Positions 30,337-38,410 of a stretch of 64,000 nt of DNA are shown piece by piece; position 1 is the stretch's first letter, and every line of letters starts with the position of its first letter. Location: the NCBI GenBank assembly GCA_964608265.1, contig CAZSNP010000015.1:1-64000 (forward strand), written 5' to 3'. This stretch comes from JANWXR01 sp964608265 (GTDB lineage: Bacteria; Chloroflexota; Anaerolineae; Anaerolineales; UBA6663). The notes under the pieces were generated by a model, which was not told the origin of the DNA, searched no databases, and saw nothing but the letters and a program-made list of their open reading frames with translations. The translations under genes and the position numbers were made by a program.

Positions 30337-32235
30337 ATGTGTGGCATTGTCGGCTATATCGGCGCGCAGGAAGCGGCCGCGATTGTGATGGACGGTCTGC
30401 GGCGGCTGGAGTATCGGGGCTACGACTCATCGGGCGTGGCCGTTATCAACGGCGCGGGCGCAAGCGAAGCTTGCGCTGGAGAAGCGCGAAGCGCTTCTCT
30501 CCCGCCGTTGTGCGACGCGGGCATTCAGGTGCGGCGCGAGGTGGGCAAACTCAGCGGGCTGTACAAACTGCTGGCCGAGGAGCCGGTGCACGGCTCCATC
30601 GGCATCGGGCACACCCGCTGGGCCACGCACGGCGCGCCCTCGCGCCGCAACGCCCACCCGCACTTCGGCAGCACCGGCGAGGTCGTCGTCGTCCACAACG
30701 GCATCGTCGAGAACTTCCTCGACATCAAACACGAATTTCAGGCCGAGGGCGTGCAGTTCAATTCGGATACCGATACCGAGGTGATCGTGCATCTGGTGGA
30801 AAAGTATCTCGCCCTCGGCCACTCGCTGGAGGACGCCGCGCGGCGCACCTTCGGCCACCTCAAGGGCGCGCATGCCATCGTCGTCATGTCCACCCGCGAG
30901 CGCGACAAACTGGTGTGCACGCGCATCGGCAACGCCGGCGGGGTGACGCTCGGCCTGGGCGAGGGCGAGATGTTCATCGCCAGCGACATGCCCGCCATCC
31001 TCGAGCACACCCGCAGGATGGTCTTCCTCGAATCGCGGCAGATGGCCGTCGTCACCCGCGACGGCTATCGCGTCACCAGCCTCGACGGCCAACCGGTGAA
31101 GCCCGAGATCCACCTCATCCCCTTCGACGCCGTCTCGGCCGAGAAGGGCGAGTACAAGCACTTCATGCAGAAGGAGATCCACGAGCAGGCGCGGGCCGTC
31201 ACCGACACGCTGCGCGGGCGGGTGGATTTCGAGACCGGCGTGGTCAGCCTGCCAGATTTGAATCTCACGGCGGACAAGGCGCGGCAGATCGACAAGCTCA
31301 TCATCGTGGCCTGCGGCACGTCGTACTACTCCGGGCTGGTGGGGCGGGTGTTCTTCGAGCGTCTGACGCGCCTGCCCACCCAGGTCGAAATCGGTTCGGA
31401 GTTTCGCTACGCCGACCCGATCATCGACGCGCGCACGGCGGTGCTCGCCATCACCCAATCCGGCGAGACGGTGGACACGCTGGCGGCGATGGAGGAAGCG
31501 CGCGAGAAGGGCGCGACGGTGTGGACGATCGTCAACAACGTTGGTTCAGAGGCGCGCCGCGTGGCCGACGGCTACATCAGCATGCAGGCCGGGCCGGAGA
31601 TCGGCGTGGCCAGCACCAAGGCGTTCACGACCTCGATTGTGGATCAGCTGCTGCTCGCGCTCTACCTCGCGCAACTGCGCGGCGTGCCGGTGAACTCGAA
31701 GCAGCTCGCCGCCGATCTCGCCCATCTGCCCGACCTCATCGGCCAGGTCCTCGACCGTGAGGCGGCGGTGAAGCATCTGGCCGAGGCGTTGCACGAAAGC
31801 CGCAACGCGCTATACCTCGGGCGCGGCCTGCAGTTCCCCATCGCCATGGAGGGCGCGCTCAAGCTGAAGGAGATTTCGTACATCCACGCCGAGGGCTACC
31901 CGGCCGGCGAGATGAAGCACGGGCCGATTGCGCTGATCGACCGCGAGATGCCGGTGGTGTGCCTGACGCTGAAGGATGGGGTGTGGGACAAGATGTTGTC
32001 GCAGGTGGAACAGGCCAGGGCGCGCGGCGGGCGCGTCATCGCCCTGGCCACCGATGGCGATGAGTTGATCGCGGGCAAGGCCGACGATGTGCTCTGGCTG
32101 CCGCCCACGCCCGAGTGGCTGGCCCCGGTCGTCAGCGTCATCCCGCTGCAACTGCTGGCCTATCACATCGCCGTGCGCCGCGGCACGGATGTCGATCAGC
32201 CCCGCAACCTGGCCAAGAGCGTGACGGTGGAGTGA
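30337..32235 (+). CDS. glmS: Glutamine-fructose-6-phosphate aminotransferase (isomerising)
   Basis: The 632-aa enzyme makes glucosamine-6-phosphate from fructose-6-phosphate and glutamine, the first step to UDP-GlcNAc. Mature Cys1 follows the start (MCGIVGYIG), then the glutaminase domain (GHTRWATHGAP, HNGIVENF), and two SIS domains (ACGTSYYSGLVG, ITQSGETVDTL, GVASTKAFTTSI). The C terminus DVDQPRNLAKSVTVE is intact. The ATG at 30337 gives the exact Cys1 start and has CTGGAGG 7 bp upstream. Residues 40-60 (starting AGASEACAGEARSAS) are an extra 21 residues encoded by a 63-bp three-hairpin element; without it the length, 611 aa, is normal. A structured RNA lies upstream. Confidence 0.96.
   Translation: MCGIVGYIGAQEAAAIVMDGLRRLEYRGYDSSGVAVINGAGASEACAGEARSASLPPLCDAGIQVRREVGKLSGLYKLLAEEPVHGSIGIGHTRWATHGAPSRRNAHPHFGSTGEVVVVHNGIVENFLDIKHEFQAEGVQFNSDTDTEVIVHLVEKYLALGHSLEDAARRTFGHLKGAHAIVVMSTRERDKLVCTRIGNAGGVTLGLGEGEMFIASDMPAILEHTRRMVFLESRQMAVVTRDGYRVTSLDGQPVKPEIHLIPFDAVSAEKGEYKHFMQKEIHEQARAVTDTLRGRVDFETGVVSLPDLNLTADKARQIDKLIIVACGTSYYSGLVGRVFFERLTRLPTQVEIGSEFRYADPIIDARTAVLAITQSGETVDTLAAMEEAREKGATVWTIVNNVGSEARRVADGYISMQAGPEIGVASTKAFTTSIVDQLLLALYLAQLRGVPVNSKQLAADLAHLPDLIGQVLDREAAVKHLAEALHESRNALYLGRGLQFPIAMEGALKLKEISYIHAEGYPAGEMKHGPIALIDREMPVVCLTLKDGVWDKMLSQVEQARARGGRVIALATDGDELIAGKADDVLWLPPTPEWLAPVVSVIPLQLLAYHIAVRRGTDVDQPRNLAKSVTVE
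30454..30516. repeat. 63-bp three-hairpin element, copy in glmS
   Basis: In inverted orientation to the copy at 15979, this copy has stems GCGCAAGC/GCTTGCGC (loop GAA) and GAAGCGC/GCGCTTC (loop GAA); the third stem is partly decayed. It differs from the AttH-like copy at about 8 of 63 positions without gaps, and two of those differences are a base pair swapped from C-G to G-C. It adds exactly 21 codons. Confidence 0.9.
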
Positions 32236-32256
32236 ATTGTTGTTCGGGAGAGTCAA

Positions 32257-32282
32257 GAGAGCGCCTCGCCCGGGGCGCTCTC
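32257..32282. terminator. Hairpin between convergent glmS and secreted-protein gene
   Basis: GAGAGCGCC pairs with GGCGCTCTC across an 8-base loop, 22 bp after the glmS stop and 20 bp before the end of the convergent gene. No T run follows on either strand, so intrinsic termination is doubtful; the position is right for a transcription boundary. Confidence 0.4.
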
Positions 32283-32302
32283 CTGATGTGTAACCGGGCC
32301 GG

Positions 32303-33928
32303 TTAGTTCTTGATGATCAGCGGCAGATAGGTACGGTAGATCAGGGTCGAAGAGACCCTTCCCCACCACGTTCCCCAGCGATCGAAGCCGCCCGAGGCCG
32401 TGGCCGCATACTCCTGAATCGTCCACATATCGAGGTCGTTGACCGGATCCACCACCGTGCTGCTGTAATCGCCCCAGCGGTTGCGCGTGCCGGAGAAGAC
32501 TTTGTAATACGGCGCCTCGCCGGCCTTCAGCACCGTATCGGCCTGCATCGTGTTGGCCGCGTCGGTGCTGCTGCGGAAGGAGTAGTTGGCGCTGGCGTAC
32601 TGATTGGCCGAGTAGCGCGAGTAGCCGAGCAACACGTCGTTGAAGGCGTTGACGGCGAGGCTGGGGAAGGCGAAGAAATTGGTGCCGCCCGTGTCCTCGA
32701 CGCTCCCGCGCTGCAGCACGGCGCCGGCGGTGCTGAGTTGCCACCACTGCACCGCGCTGCGCGTGCTCAGCCCGGTGGGTCGAAAGACCGTATGCGTCGT
32801 CCACAGGCTGCCGTTGCGATAGACCACATTCTGCAGGCGGGCGTCGTTGTTCTGAATCTTCTGCGCCGAGCCGAGCTGCGGGGCGAAGTCGGCGTTGCCC
32901 GGGCTGACGTTCCACAGGTTGGTGGTCACAGTGACATCCACCGGGGCGGAGAGGGTGGGCGAGTTGACGGCGCCGCTAACGGCGTAGAGCCGTAAGGTGT
33001 CTCCGGTGAAGGTAAACAACTGCTCCAACAGGTACAACGTGCCCAGGCTGGCGTCGTAGGTGATGGCCGGGACGACGGTGAAGGCCAACGCGTCGTGTGT
33101 AAACACCGTGAAGTTCGGCGAGCCGCTGCCGCCGTACAGATCGGATTTGTTGAAGACCACCGTGCGACTCTCGAGGAAACTGCTGCCCGTGTTGGCGAAC
33201 ATGTTGAAGTTGAGGGCGATCCAATCCTTGTTGAAACCCAGGCTCGGATAGTCGGCCCAGTATGTGTTAGTGAGGTCCACATCGAGCTTGTAGAGATTCC
33301 ACAAGCCGGTCGGGTCGCTGGTTTGGGATACACCGATGAGCATGCCCGAGCTTGCCGCGCGCGCATCGTCGCAGGCCACAAACATCCAGCGGCCGCCGTA
33401 CGGGTCGTACAGCACCTTGGGGTCGAACGTGCCGCTGCTGCCGTTGACGGCTGACCAAAACGAATTGAGGCTCACGGTCGAAAGCGCGACGCCCGCGCGA
33501 TCCTGAATCCGAACCTGCGTGTTCAACGTCACCATCAGGTGATTTGGCCCGACCGCGCCGTGTGTGTCCGGTGGGATGGAGCCGTTGTTGTCGTCGAGGG
33601 CCGGAAAGCTGGCGGAGGCCGGCGGCGAGTTCGGCTGCGGCAGGAGGCCGGGCAGCGCGGTTGCGGCCGGCGCCACGGGGGCCGTCCCGGCGCGCAGCGG
33701 GCCGGGCATCCACGGGGCGATGCTCGGTGTGGCGGGGGTCACCGGGGCGGCCTGTTCCGCGCGCGCCAACTCGGCCAGGTTCACCACGGCGTGCGCGACG
33801 ATGCGCCCGGACGCCGCCTCGTCGTTCTGGCCCTGCACCGGCGGCACAGCGCCGGCGCCCAGCGCACTCGTAAAGGTCAAAACCATTGCGACAGCCAGCC
33901 CGCGCATCGGCAGATGCAAACGCAACAT
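32303..33928 (-). CDS. Large secreted protein with YLPLIIKN C-terminal tail
   Basis: The 541-aa protein starts with a signal peptide (MLRLHLPMRGLAVAMVLTFTSALGAGA), then a Pro/Ala-rich linker to about residue 115, then a globular region that reads like a beta-propeller (DDNNGSIPPDTHGAVGPNHLMVTLNTQVRIQDRAG; FDPKVLYDPYGGRWMFVACDD; DYSSTVVDPVNDLDMWTIQEYA). The chain ends in YRTYLPLIIKN. The start at 33928 gives the signal peptide directly and leaves the divergent exonuclease promoter free. The exact function is unknown; extracellular binding or display is likely. Confidence 0.82.
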   Translation of the reverse strand: MLRLHLPMRGLAVAMVLTFTSALGAGAVPPVQGQNDEAASGRIVAHAVVNLAELARAEQAAPVTPATPSIAPWMPGPLRAGTAPVAPAATALPGLLPQPNSPPASASFPALDDNNGSIPPDTHGAVGPNHLMVTLNTQVRIQDRAGVALSTVSLNSFWSAVNGSSGTFDPKVLYDPYGGRWMFVACDDARAASSGMLIGVSQTSDPTGLWNLYKLDVDLTNTYWADYPSLGFNKDWIALNFNMFANTGSSFLESRTVVFNKSDLYGGSGSPNFTVFTHDALAFTVVPAITYDASLGTLYLLEQLFTFTGDTLRLYAVSGAVNSPTLSAPVDVTVTTNLWNVSPGNADFAPQLGSAQKIQNNDARLQNVVYRNGSLWTTHTVFRPTGLSTRSAVQWWQLSTAGAVLQRGSVEDTGGTNFFAFPSLAVNAFNDVLLGYSRYSANQYASANYSFRSSTDAANTMQADTVLKAGEAPYYKVFSGTRNRWGDYSSTVVDPVNDLDMWTIQEYAATASGGFDRWGTWWGRVSSTLIYRTYLPLIIKN

Positions 33929-34044
33929 GATGATGTCCTCGTCAGTGGATCGGGGTGCGTGGATTGTAACAGAGGCCGCGCGGCTCTTTCGCCCGCGGCG
34001 CAATCCGGTTATAGTCGGCCTCAGCGTCGCGCCGGAGGTGACCC

Positions 34045-34617
34045 ATGCCCAATCGAAATCAGGCTCGTCTGGCCGCTCAACAGGTTGCGCGCACCGAACT
34101 TGAACGCCGGCCGATTTACCTCGACACCGAAACGACCGGCCTCGACGAGGGGGATGAGATTGTGGACATCTGCCTGCTCGAGGCCGACGGCAGCGTGCTG
34201 TTGGATTCGCTCGTCAGGCCCACGCGTAAAATCTCAACAGCGGCCACTGCCGTTCACGGCTTGCGAAACGCGGATGTCGCCCGCGCCCCGAGTTGGGCTG
34301 AGGTGTGGCCGCAGGTGCAGGCGGCCCTCGACGGGCGGCGGGTGGCCGTGTACAACGCCGCCTTCGATTTGAGGATGATGGCGCGCTCGCATCGCGCGCA
34401 CGGCCTGCGCTGGACTTATCCCGACGATGGTTTCTTCTGCGTGATGCTGCTCTACGCGCAGTTCCGCGGCGATTGGAACCCGCAGCGCCGCTCCTACCGC
34501 TGGCAGAGCCTGGAGGCGGCCGGGCGGCAGTGCGGCATCCCGTTGCCCAACGCCCACCGCGCCCGCGCCGATGCGCTGCTCGCCCGCGCGGTATTGCATC
34601 ACATGGCGCGACCATGA
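34045..34617 (+). CDS. DnaQ-like 3'-5' exonuclease
   Basis: The 190-aa protein has a single DEDDh exonuclease domain: YLDTETTGL (Asp and Glu of site I), VAVYNAAFDLRMM (site II Asp), and NAHRARADALL (site III His and Asp). It resembles the proofreading subunit of DNA polymerase III or RNase T-like enzymes but lacks the polymerase-binding tail. It probably trims 3' ends of DNA or RNA. A GGAGG ribosome-binding site precedes ATG by 6 bp. Confidence 0.88.
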   Translation: MPNRNQARLAAQQVARTELERRPIYLDTETTGLDEGDEIVDICLLEADGSVLLDSLVRPTRKISTAATAVHGLRNADVARAPSWAEVWPQVQAALDGRRVAVYNAAFDLRMMARSHRAHGLRWTYPDDGFFCVMLLYAQFRGDWNPQRRSYRWQSLEAAGRQCGIPLPNAHRARADALLARAVLHHMARP

Positions 34618-34639
34618 ATCGCCTGGAGGCGCACATTCA

Positions 34640-35608
34640 ATGAAAACGCGCTTCGCCCTCTTTTCGGTGCTCGTCGTTGGGGTGCTGGCGGCGACGGGGT
34701 ATTTTGGCGTGGGATACCTCATCTACTCGCAACTGTCGGGCGTCACGCCGCGCTGCCCGACACACGCCGCCAACACCCCCGCGCAGATCGTCGTGCACAG
34801 CAGCAAATGGAGCGCGTTCGACGCGGCTCCCTATCAGATGCCGCGCTTCGAAACCGTCGCCATCCCCAGCCGCCAGCCGGGCCTGATGCTGTCGGCCTGG
34901 TACGTCGAAGCCGACCCGGCCGCTCCGGCCGTCATCCTCACTCACGGCCTCGGCTCGTGCAAACACGACCACACCATCCTCATCCCGGCCGGCATGCTGC
35001 ACCGCGCGGGCTTCAACGTGCTGATGTACGATATGCGCGATCACGGCTTCTCCGACATCGAGGATGGGCGCACCGCCATCGGCAACGAGGAGTATCTGGA
35101 TTTGCTCGGCGCCTGGGATTGGCTGCGCGAGACGAAGGGCATCGCAGCGGAGCGCATCGGGCTGTTCGGCACTTCGCTCGGCGCGGCGACGACCCTGGCC
35201 GCTTTCGCCGAGGAGCCGCGCGCCGCCGCCGCCTTTGTCGATTCGCCTTTCTCCGATTTGAATGTCGTGATCACCGAGGAGTTACAACGCAACAACTATC
35301 CCACCTGGCTCGCCCCGGCCGGGTTGACGATGGCCCGCGTCGTGGCCGGCGACGACCTGCTCGCCCACCCGCCACTCGACGCGGTGCTGCGCGCCGCGGG
35401 CCGCCCGCTCTTCCTCGTCCACGGCGACGCCGACACCCGCATCAACCAGCATCACACCCGCGACCTGGCCGCGCTGGCGGCACAGACCGGCGCCGACATG
35501 GCCGCCTGGCTGCCCGCCGGCATCGGTCACGTCGAAGCGGTGCTGGCCGAACCGCAGGAGTATGAGCGCCGGTTGGTTGACTTCTTCGGCGCCGCCCTGA
35601 GCCGCTGA
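34640..35608 (+). CDS. Membrane-anchored alpha/beta hydrolase
   Basis: The 322-aa protein has an N-terminal membrane anchor (MKTRFALFSVLVVGVLAATGYFGVGYLIY) and an alpha/beta-hydrolase fold: VILTHGLGSCKHDHT (oxyanion region), LFGTSLGAAT (nucleophile elbow G-x-S-x-G), HGDADTRINQHH and GIGHVEAV (Asp and His of the triad). Relatives of the YqkD/FrsA-like type act as esterases or thioesterases on the outer side of the membrane. The start at 34640 gives the anchor; the gene follows the exonuclease after 22 bp. Confidence 0.86.
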   Translation: MKTRFALFSVLVVGVLAATGYFGVGYLIYSQLSGVTPRCPTHAANTPAQIVVHSSKWSAFDAAPYQMPRFETVAIPSRQPGLMLSAWYVEADPAAPAVILTHGLGSCKHDHTILIPAGMLHRAGFNVLMYDMRDHGFSDIEDGRTAIGNEEYLDLLGAWDWLRETKGIAAERIGLFGTSLGAATTLAAFAEEPRAAAAFVDSPFSDLNVVITEELQRNNYPTWLAPAGLTMARVVAGDDLLAHPPLDAVLRAAGRPLFLVHGDADTRINQHHTRDLAALAAQTGADMAAWLPAGIGHVEAVLAEPQEYERRLVDFFGAALSR

Positions 35609-36739
35609 TCACGGGGCGCGGATGAAACGCACCTCGTCGAAGTAGCCCTCCAGCGAGGTCTGCTGCTCGGCGTGATAGCCGAGCGTGAGGTCACACGGAT
35701 AGCCGCGCAGCGAATATGACGGCGTCAGGGCGACGTCGTTGGCGTAGATCGTCAGCACTTTGCCGATGCTCGTCGTGCCCGTCTCGCGGTTGAACGCCCC
35801 CACGTCCGTGACGCGAAACGCCAGCGTGATCGGTTGGCCCGGCCGATAGATCAACGCCGGCAACACATCGGTGTAACCGTCGGCGACGACGAGGCGGGGC
35901 AGCAGGCGATAGTGCAGCGGGCCGTCCTCGTTGCCGCCGCGCAGCCGCACCTCCAACCGGGCCGCGCGCGTCACCTGTTGAATCGTCACCGCCACGCGCA
36001 GGAAGTTGTCGTGGCGGCCATCGACAATCGTCACCTCGCGCAGCATCACCGTGACCTCGGCCTCGCGATAACAGCCGCCGCCCGCCTCGCTCACGCTGTG
36101 CGCCTCATCTCCCTCGAGTGAGAGGAAGACCGACAGCCGGCCGTTGACGCCCTCGGTAAATCCAAAGGCCTCCGACGCCAGACACTTTCCGTCTGTGGGC
36201 GATGCGGTCGGCGTCGGCCCATCGCCGTGCGTCGGGACCGAATCCAGCCGCCAGCGATCGGCATCCAGACAGGCGTCGTTGAAGTCATCGTAGAGCGGGA
36301 GGGTGGAGGCGGGCAGCGGCGTGACCTCGGGCGGGAGCGTGTCAGTGGCGCTCGGCGTCGGCGAGGCGGTCGTGGCGGTCGGCGCGGGTGAGGGCGTGAC
36401 CGTCGGCGTAGCCGTGCGGGTTCGCGTCGGAGTCAGAGTGGGCGTGGAGGTCGCGGTCGGCGTCGGGCTGGCCGATGGCGTGACGGTGAGCGTGGCCGTC
36501 GGCGCCGGCCCGGCGACGGGGATGAAGGGGAATGAACCCAACGCGGCGATGACGGCGACGACGACGATGGCCAGTGCGGCGATGAGGCTCAGGCCGATGA
36601 CGGCGTAGCGCGCCACCGGCCCGCCTTCAGTGATCGTGGTGGTGGTGACGGTTTTGTCGCGCCCGGCCACATCCCCACCGATGGTGCTATCGCGACCGCT
36701 GTGCAGCGTGGGCGGACGATGCGGCGACTCGTCTGACAT
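35609..36739 (-). CDS. Single-pass membrane protein with Thr/Pro stalk and external domain
   Basis: The 376-aa protein has a cytoplasmic N terminus with TIGGDVAGRDKTVTTTTITEGG, one membrane helix (YAVIGLSLIAALAIVVVAVIAAL, about residues 45-67), a Thr/Pro-rich stalk to about residue 140 (ASPTPTATSTPTLTPTRT), and a C-terminal domain of about 230 residues with LPLYDDFNDACLDADRWRL at its start, a lectin/glucanase-like (LamG) opening. I do not recognise the substrate. The N-terminal GGDVAGRDK motif resembles repeats seen at the ends of bacterial conflict-related proteins, but that is only a resemblance. The gene ends back to back with the upstream hydrolase. Confidence 0.75.
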   Translation of the reverse strand: MSDESPHRPPTLHSGRDSTIGGDVAGRDKTVTTTTITEGGPVARYAVIGLSLIAALAIVVVAVIAALGSFPFIPVAGPAPTATLTVTPSASPTPTATSTPTLTPTRTRTATPTVTPSPAPTATTASPTPSATDTLPPEVTPLPASTLPLYDDFNDACLDADRWRLDSVPTHGDGPTPTASPTDGKCLASEAFGFTEGVNGRLSVFLSLEGDEAHSVSEAGGGCYREAEVTVMLREVTIVDGRHDNFLRVAVTIQQVTRAARLEVRLRGGNEDGPLHYRLLPRLVVADGYTDVLPALIYRPGQPITLAFRVTDVGAFNRETGTTSIGKVLTIYANDVALTPSYSLRGYPCDLTLGYHAEQQTSLEGYFDEVRFIRAP

Positions 36740-36797
36740 GCGGCCAAACTATAGAATGAGCGGGCAGCGACTGACATGAAGCCAAGCTGAGACTGCG

Positions 36798-37202
36798 ATG
36801 AGGACGATAGTGAGCATAAAATGGTTCGCGTTTCGTTGGGGCCCGGCGCTGCTGATGATGGCGGCGATCTTCGTGCTCTCGGGCACGCCGGACGACGACC
36901 TGCCCAGTCTCGGGGGGTGGGAGGATGTGATCACCAGCAGCGGCCACGCGCTCGGATATGCGTTGCTCGCCGGGGCCTTCCTGCACGCGCTGACCGGACG
37001 GCGCGCCATCAGCCTGACGCTGATGACGTTGGCGGTCGCGCTCGCCATCGCGTATGGCGTGAGCGACGAGTATCACCAGAGCTTTGTGCCCGGGCGCACC
37101 CCCGATGGGTTTGATATTGTGGTGGATGGAATTGGAGCGGTGATCGGAGTCGCGGCCTGCCGCGCGCTGCGCCTACGCCGGGCGCTTCAGCGAAGTGAGT
37201 GA
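36798..37202 (+). CDS. VanZ-family membrane protein
   Basis: The 134-aa protein has three hydrophobic segments and the VanZ-like pattern WGPALLMMAAIFVLSGTP (first helix), HALGYALLAGAF (motif with His), and YGVSDEYHQSFVPGRTPDGFDIVVDGIGAVIG (the DEYHQ and DxxxDxxG signature). VanZ proteins confer low-level teicoplanin resistance in enterococci; most homologues have unknown roles. It is read against the divergent gene at 35609, and its last 30 bp overlap the convergent response regulator. Confidence 0.88.
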   Translation: MRTIVSIKWFAFRWGPALLMMAAIFVLSGTPDDDLPSLGGWEDVITSSGHALGYALLAGAFLHALTGRRAISLTLMTLAVALAIAYGVSDEYHQSFVPGRTPDGFDIVVDGIGAVIGVAACRALRLRRALQRSE

Positions 37203-37823
37203 GACCAACCCGGTGCGGATGGCGTACAGCGCGGCCTGGGTGCGGCTGGGCACGCTCAACTTGCTGAGGATGGCGCTGACGTGCGAGTGCACCGTCTTTT
37301 CGCCGATGCCCAGAGTCTGCGCGATTTCTTTGTTCGATTGGCCCTGGGCCAACAGCCTGAGCACATCGGTTTCACGCTGGGTCAGGGCTTGCGGGCTTTC
37401 GGGCGCGCGCACATCCTTTACCAGGCGGGCGGCGGCCTGCGGCGAGAGATGCACCTGACCCTGCGAGGCGGCCTTGATGGCTTTGATCAACTCCTCGCCC
37501 GAGGCGTCTTTCAACAGGTAACCGATGGCCCCGGCGCGCACCACGTCGGTCACGACGCTGTCCTCGAGCACGCTGGTCAGGGCGATGATCTCGGTCTCGG
37601 GCATCGTGCGGCGGATTTCGGTGATGGCCGTCAAGCCATCCATCACCGGCATGAGCAAATCCATCAGCACGACATCCGGCTGCAATTGCTGGCACAACGC
37701 CAACGCCTCGCGCCCGTTGCCCGCTTCGCCCAACACCTGTATCTCTTTGTCGAGCGATAACAGCATGCGCACGCCCTGGCGCATCACGGTGTGATCGTCA
37801 ACCAGCAAAACCGTAACCGGCAT
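37173..37823 (-). CDS. NarL/FixJ-type response regulator (orphan)
   Basis: The 216-aa protein has a receiver domain (VLLVDDHTVMRQGVRML; phospho-Asp in PDVVLMDLLMPVMDG; Lys in YLLKDASG) and a LuxR-type helix-turn-helix (LTQRETDVLRLLAQGQSNKEIAQTLGIGEKTVHSHVSAIL). A histidine kinase is not encoded nearby, so the partner is elsewhere. The start at 37823 gives MPVTVLLVDDH exactly; the longer frame would cross the divergent gene at 37929. The stop overlaps the end of the VanZ gene by 30 bp. Confidence 0.92.
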   Translation of the reverse strand: MPVTVLLVDDHTVMRQGVRMLLSLDKEIQVLGEAGNGREALALCQQLQPDVVLMDLLMPVMDGLTAITEIRRTMPETEIIALTSVLEDSVVTDVVRAGAIGYLLKDASGEELIKAIKAASQGQVHLSPQAAARLVKDVRAPESPQALTQRETDVLRLLAQGQSNKEIAQTLGIGEKTVHSHVSAILSKLSVPSRTQAALYAIRTGLVSLTSLKRPA

Positions 37824-37928
37824 ACTCACCTTGTTCGCAGTTGGAGTTGGGCCGAGTATAGCATCGGCCCGCCGAACTGTCGCGGCGCCCCGCACAACGC
37901 ATCGCCGCAGCCCGAGTATACTCGGGCC

Positions 37929-38372
37929 ATGACCTGGGCGACGGACGACATCTTTGTGGCCGGCGGCGAGTTTGTGGTCGAGAATTGGGCCAGCTTCCGC
38001 GAGCAGACGGGCGTCAGCGCGATCGTGACGGTTTCGATTGACCGGCCGGGCATCTTCGGCGAGCCGTTGCCGTGGGCGTGGTTGTGGCTGCCCATCGCCG
38101 ACGAGGGGGCATACACCCTCGACGCGCTCGGCCTCGGCGTGCGCTTCATCGAGGCCGCGCTGGCCGCGCAACGCAAGGTGTTGCTGCACGGACCGCAGGG
38201 CCTGCATCGCACCCGCCCGCTCGTGGCCGCGCATCTGCTCGCCGGCGGCAAATCCCTCAGCCGCGTGCTGCGCGAGATCGAACAGAAGCCGTGGCTGCCG
38301 CCCTATCGAGGCGATATTGAATTGCTGAAACAACTCATACCGGGGAGCATGGGGGCGCGGGTGCAAGGGTAA
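37929..38372 (+). CDS. Dual-specificity-phosphatase-like protein without catalytic Cys
   Basis: The 147-aa protein is built like a small cysteine phosphatase (WATDDIFVAGGEFVVENW; WLWLPIADEGAY; then the P-loop region). The signature H-C-x2-G-x2-R is here VLLHGPQGLHRTRP: the catalytic Cys is a Gly, while His, Gly and Arg are kept. It should therefore be inactive and may bind phosphate or a partner. The divergent neighbour is the orphan response regulator (105 bp away), so a shared promoter region is likely. Confidence 0.65.
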   Translation: MTWATDDIFVAGGEFVVENWASFREQTGVSAIVTVSIDRPGIFGEPLPWAWLWLPIADEGAYTLDALGLGVRFIEAALAAQRKVLLHGPQGLHRTRPLVAAHLLAGGKSLSRVLREIEQKPWLPPYRGDIELLKQLIPGSMGARVQG

Positions 38373-38410
38373 CCCCCCCTGCGCCCGCGCTCCGCGGCCC
38401 GGCTCGGTTT

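Noticed and set aside
37173..37202. Overlap of VanZ-like gene and response regulator as a misassembly
   Set aside because: Both proteins end normally for their families and converge; a 30-bp tail overlap is unremarkable.
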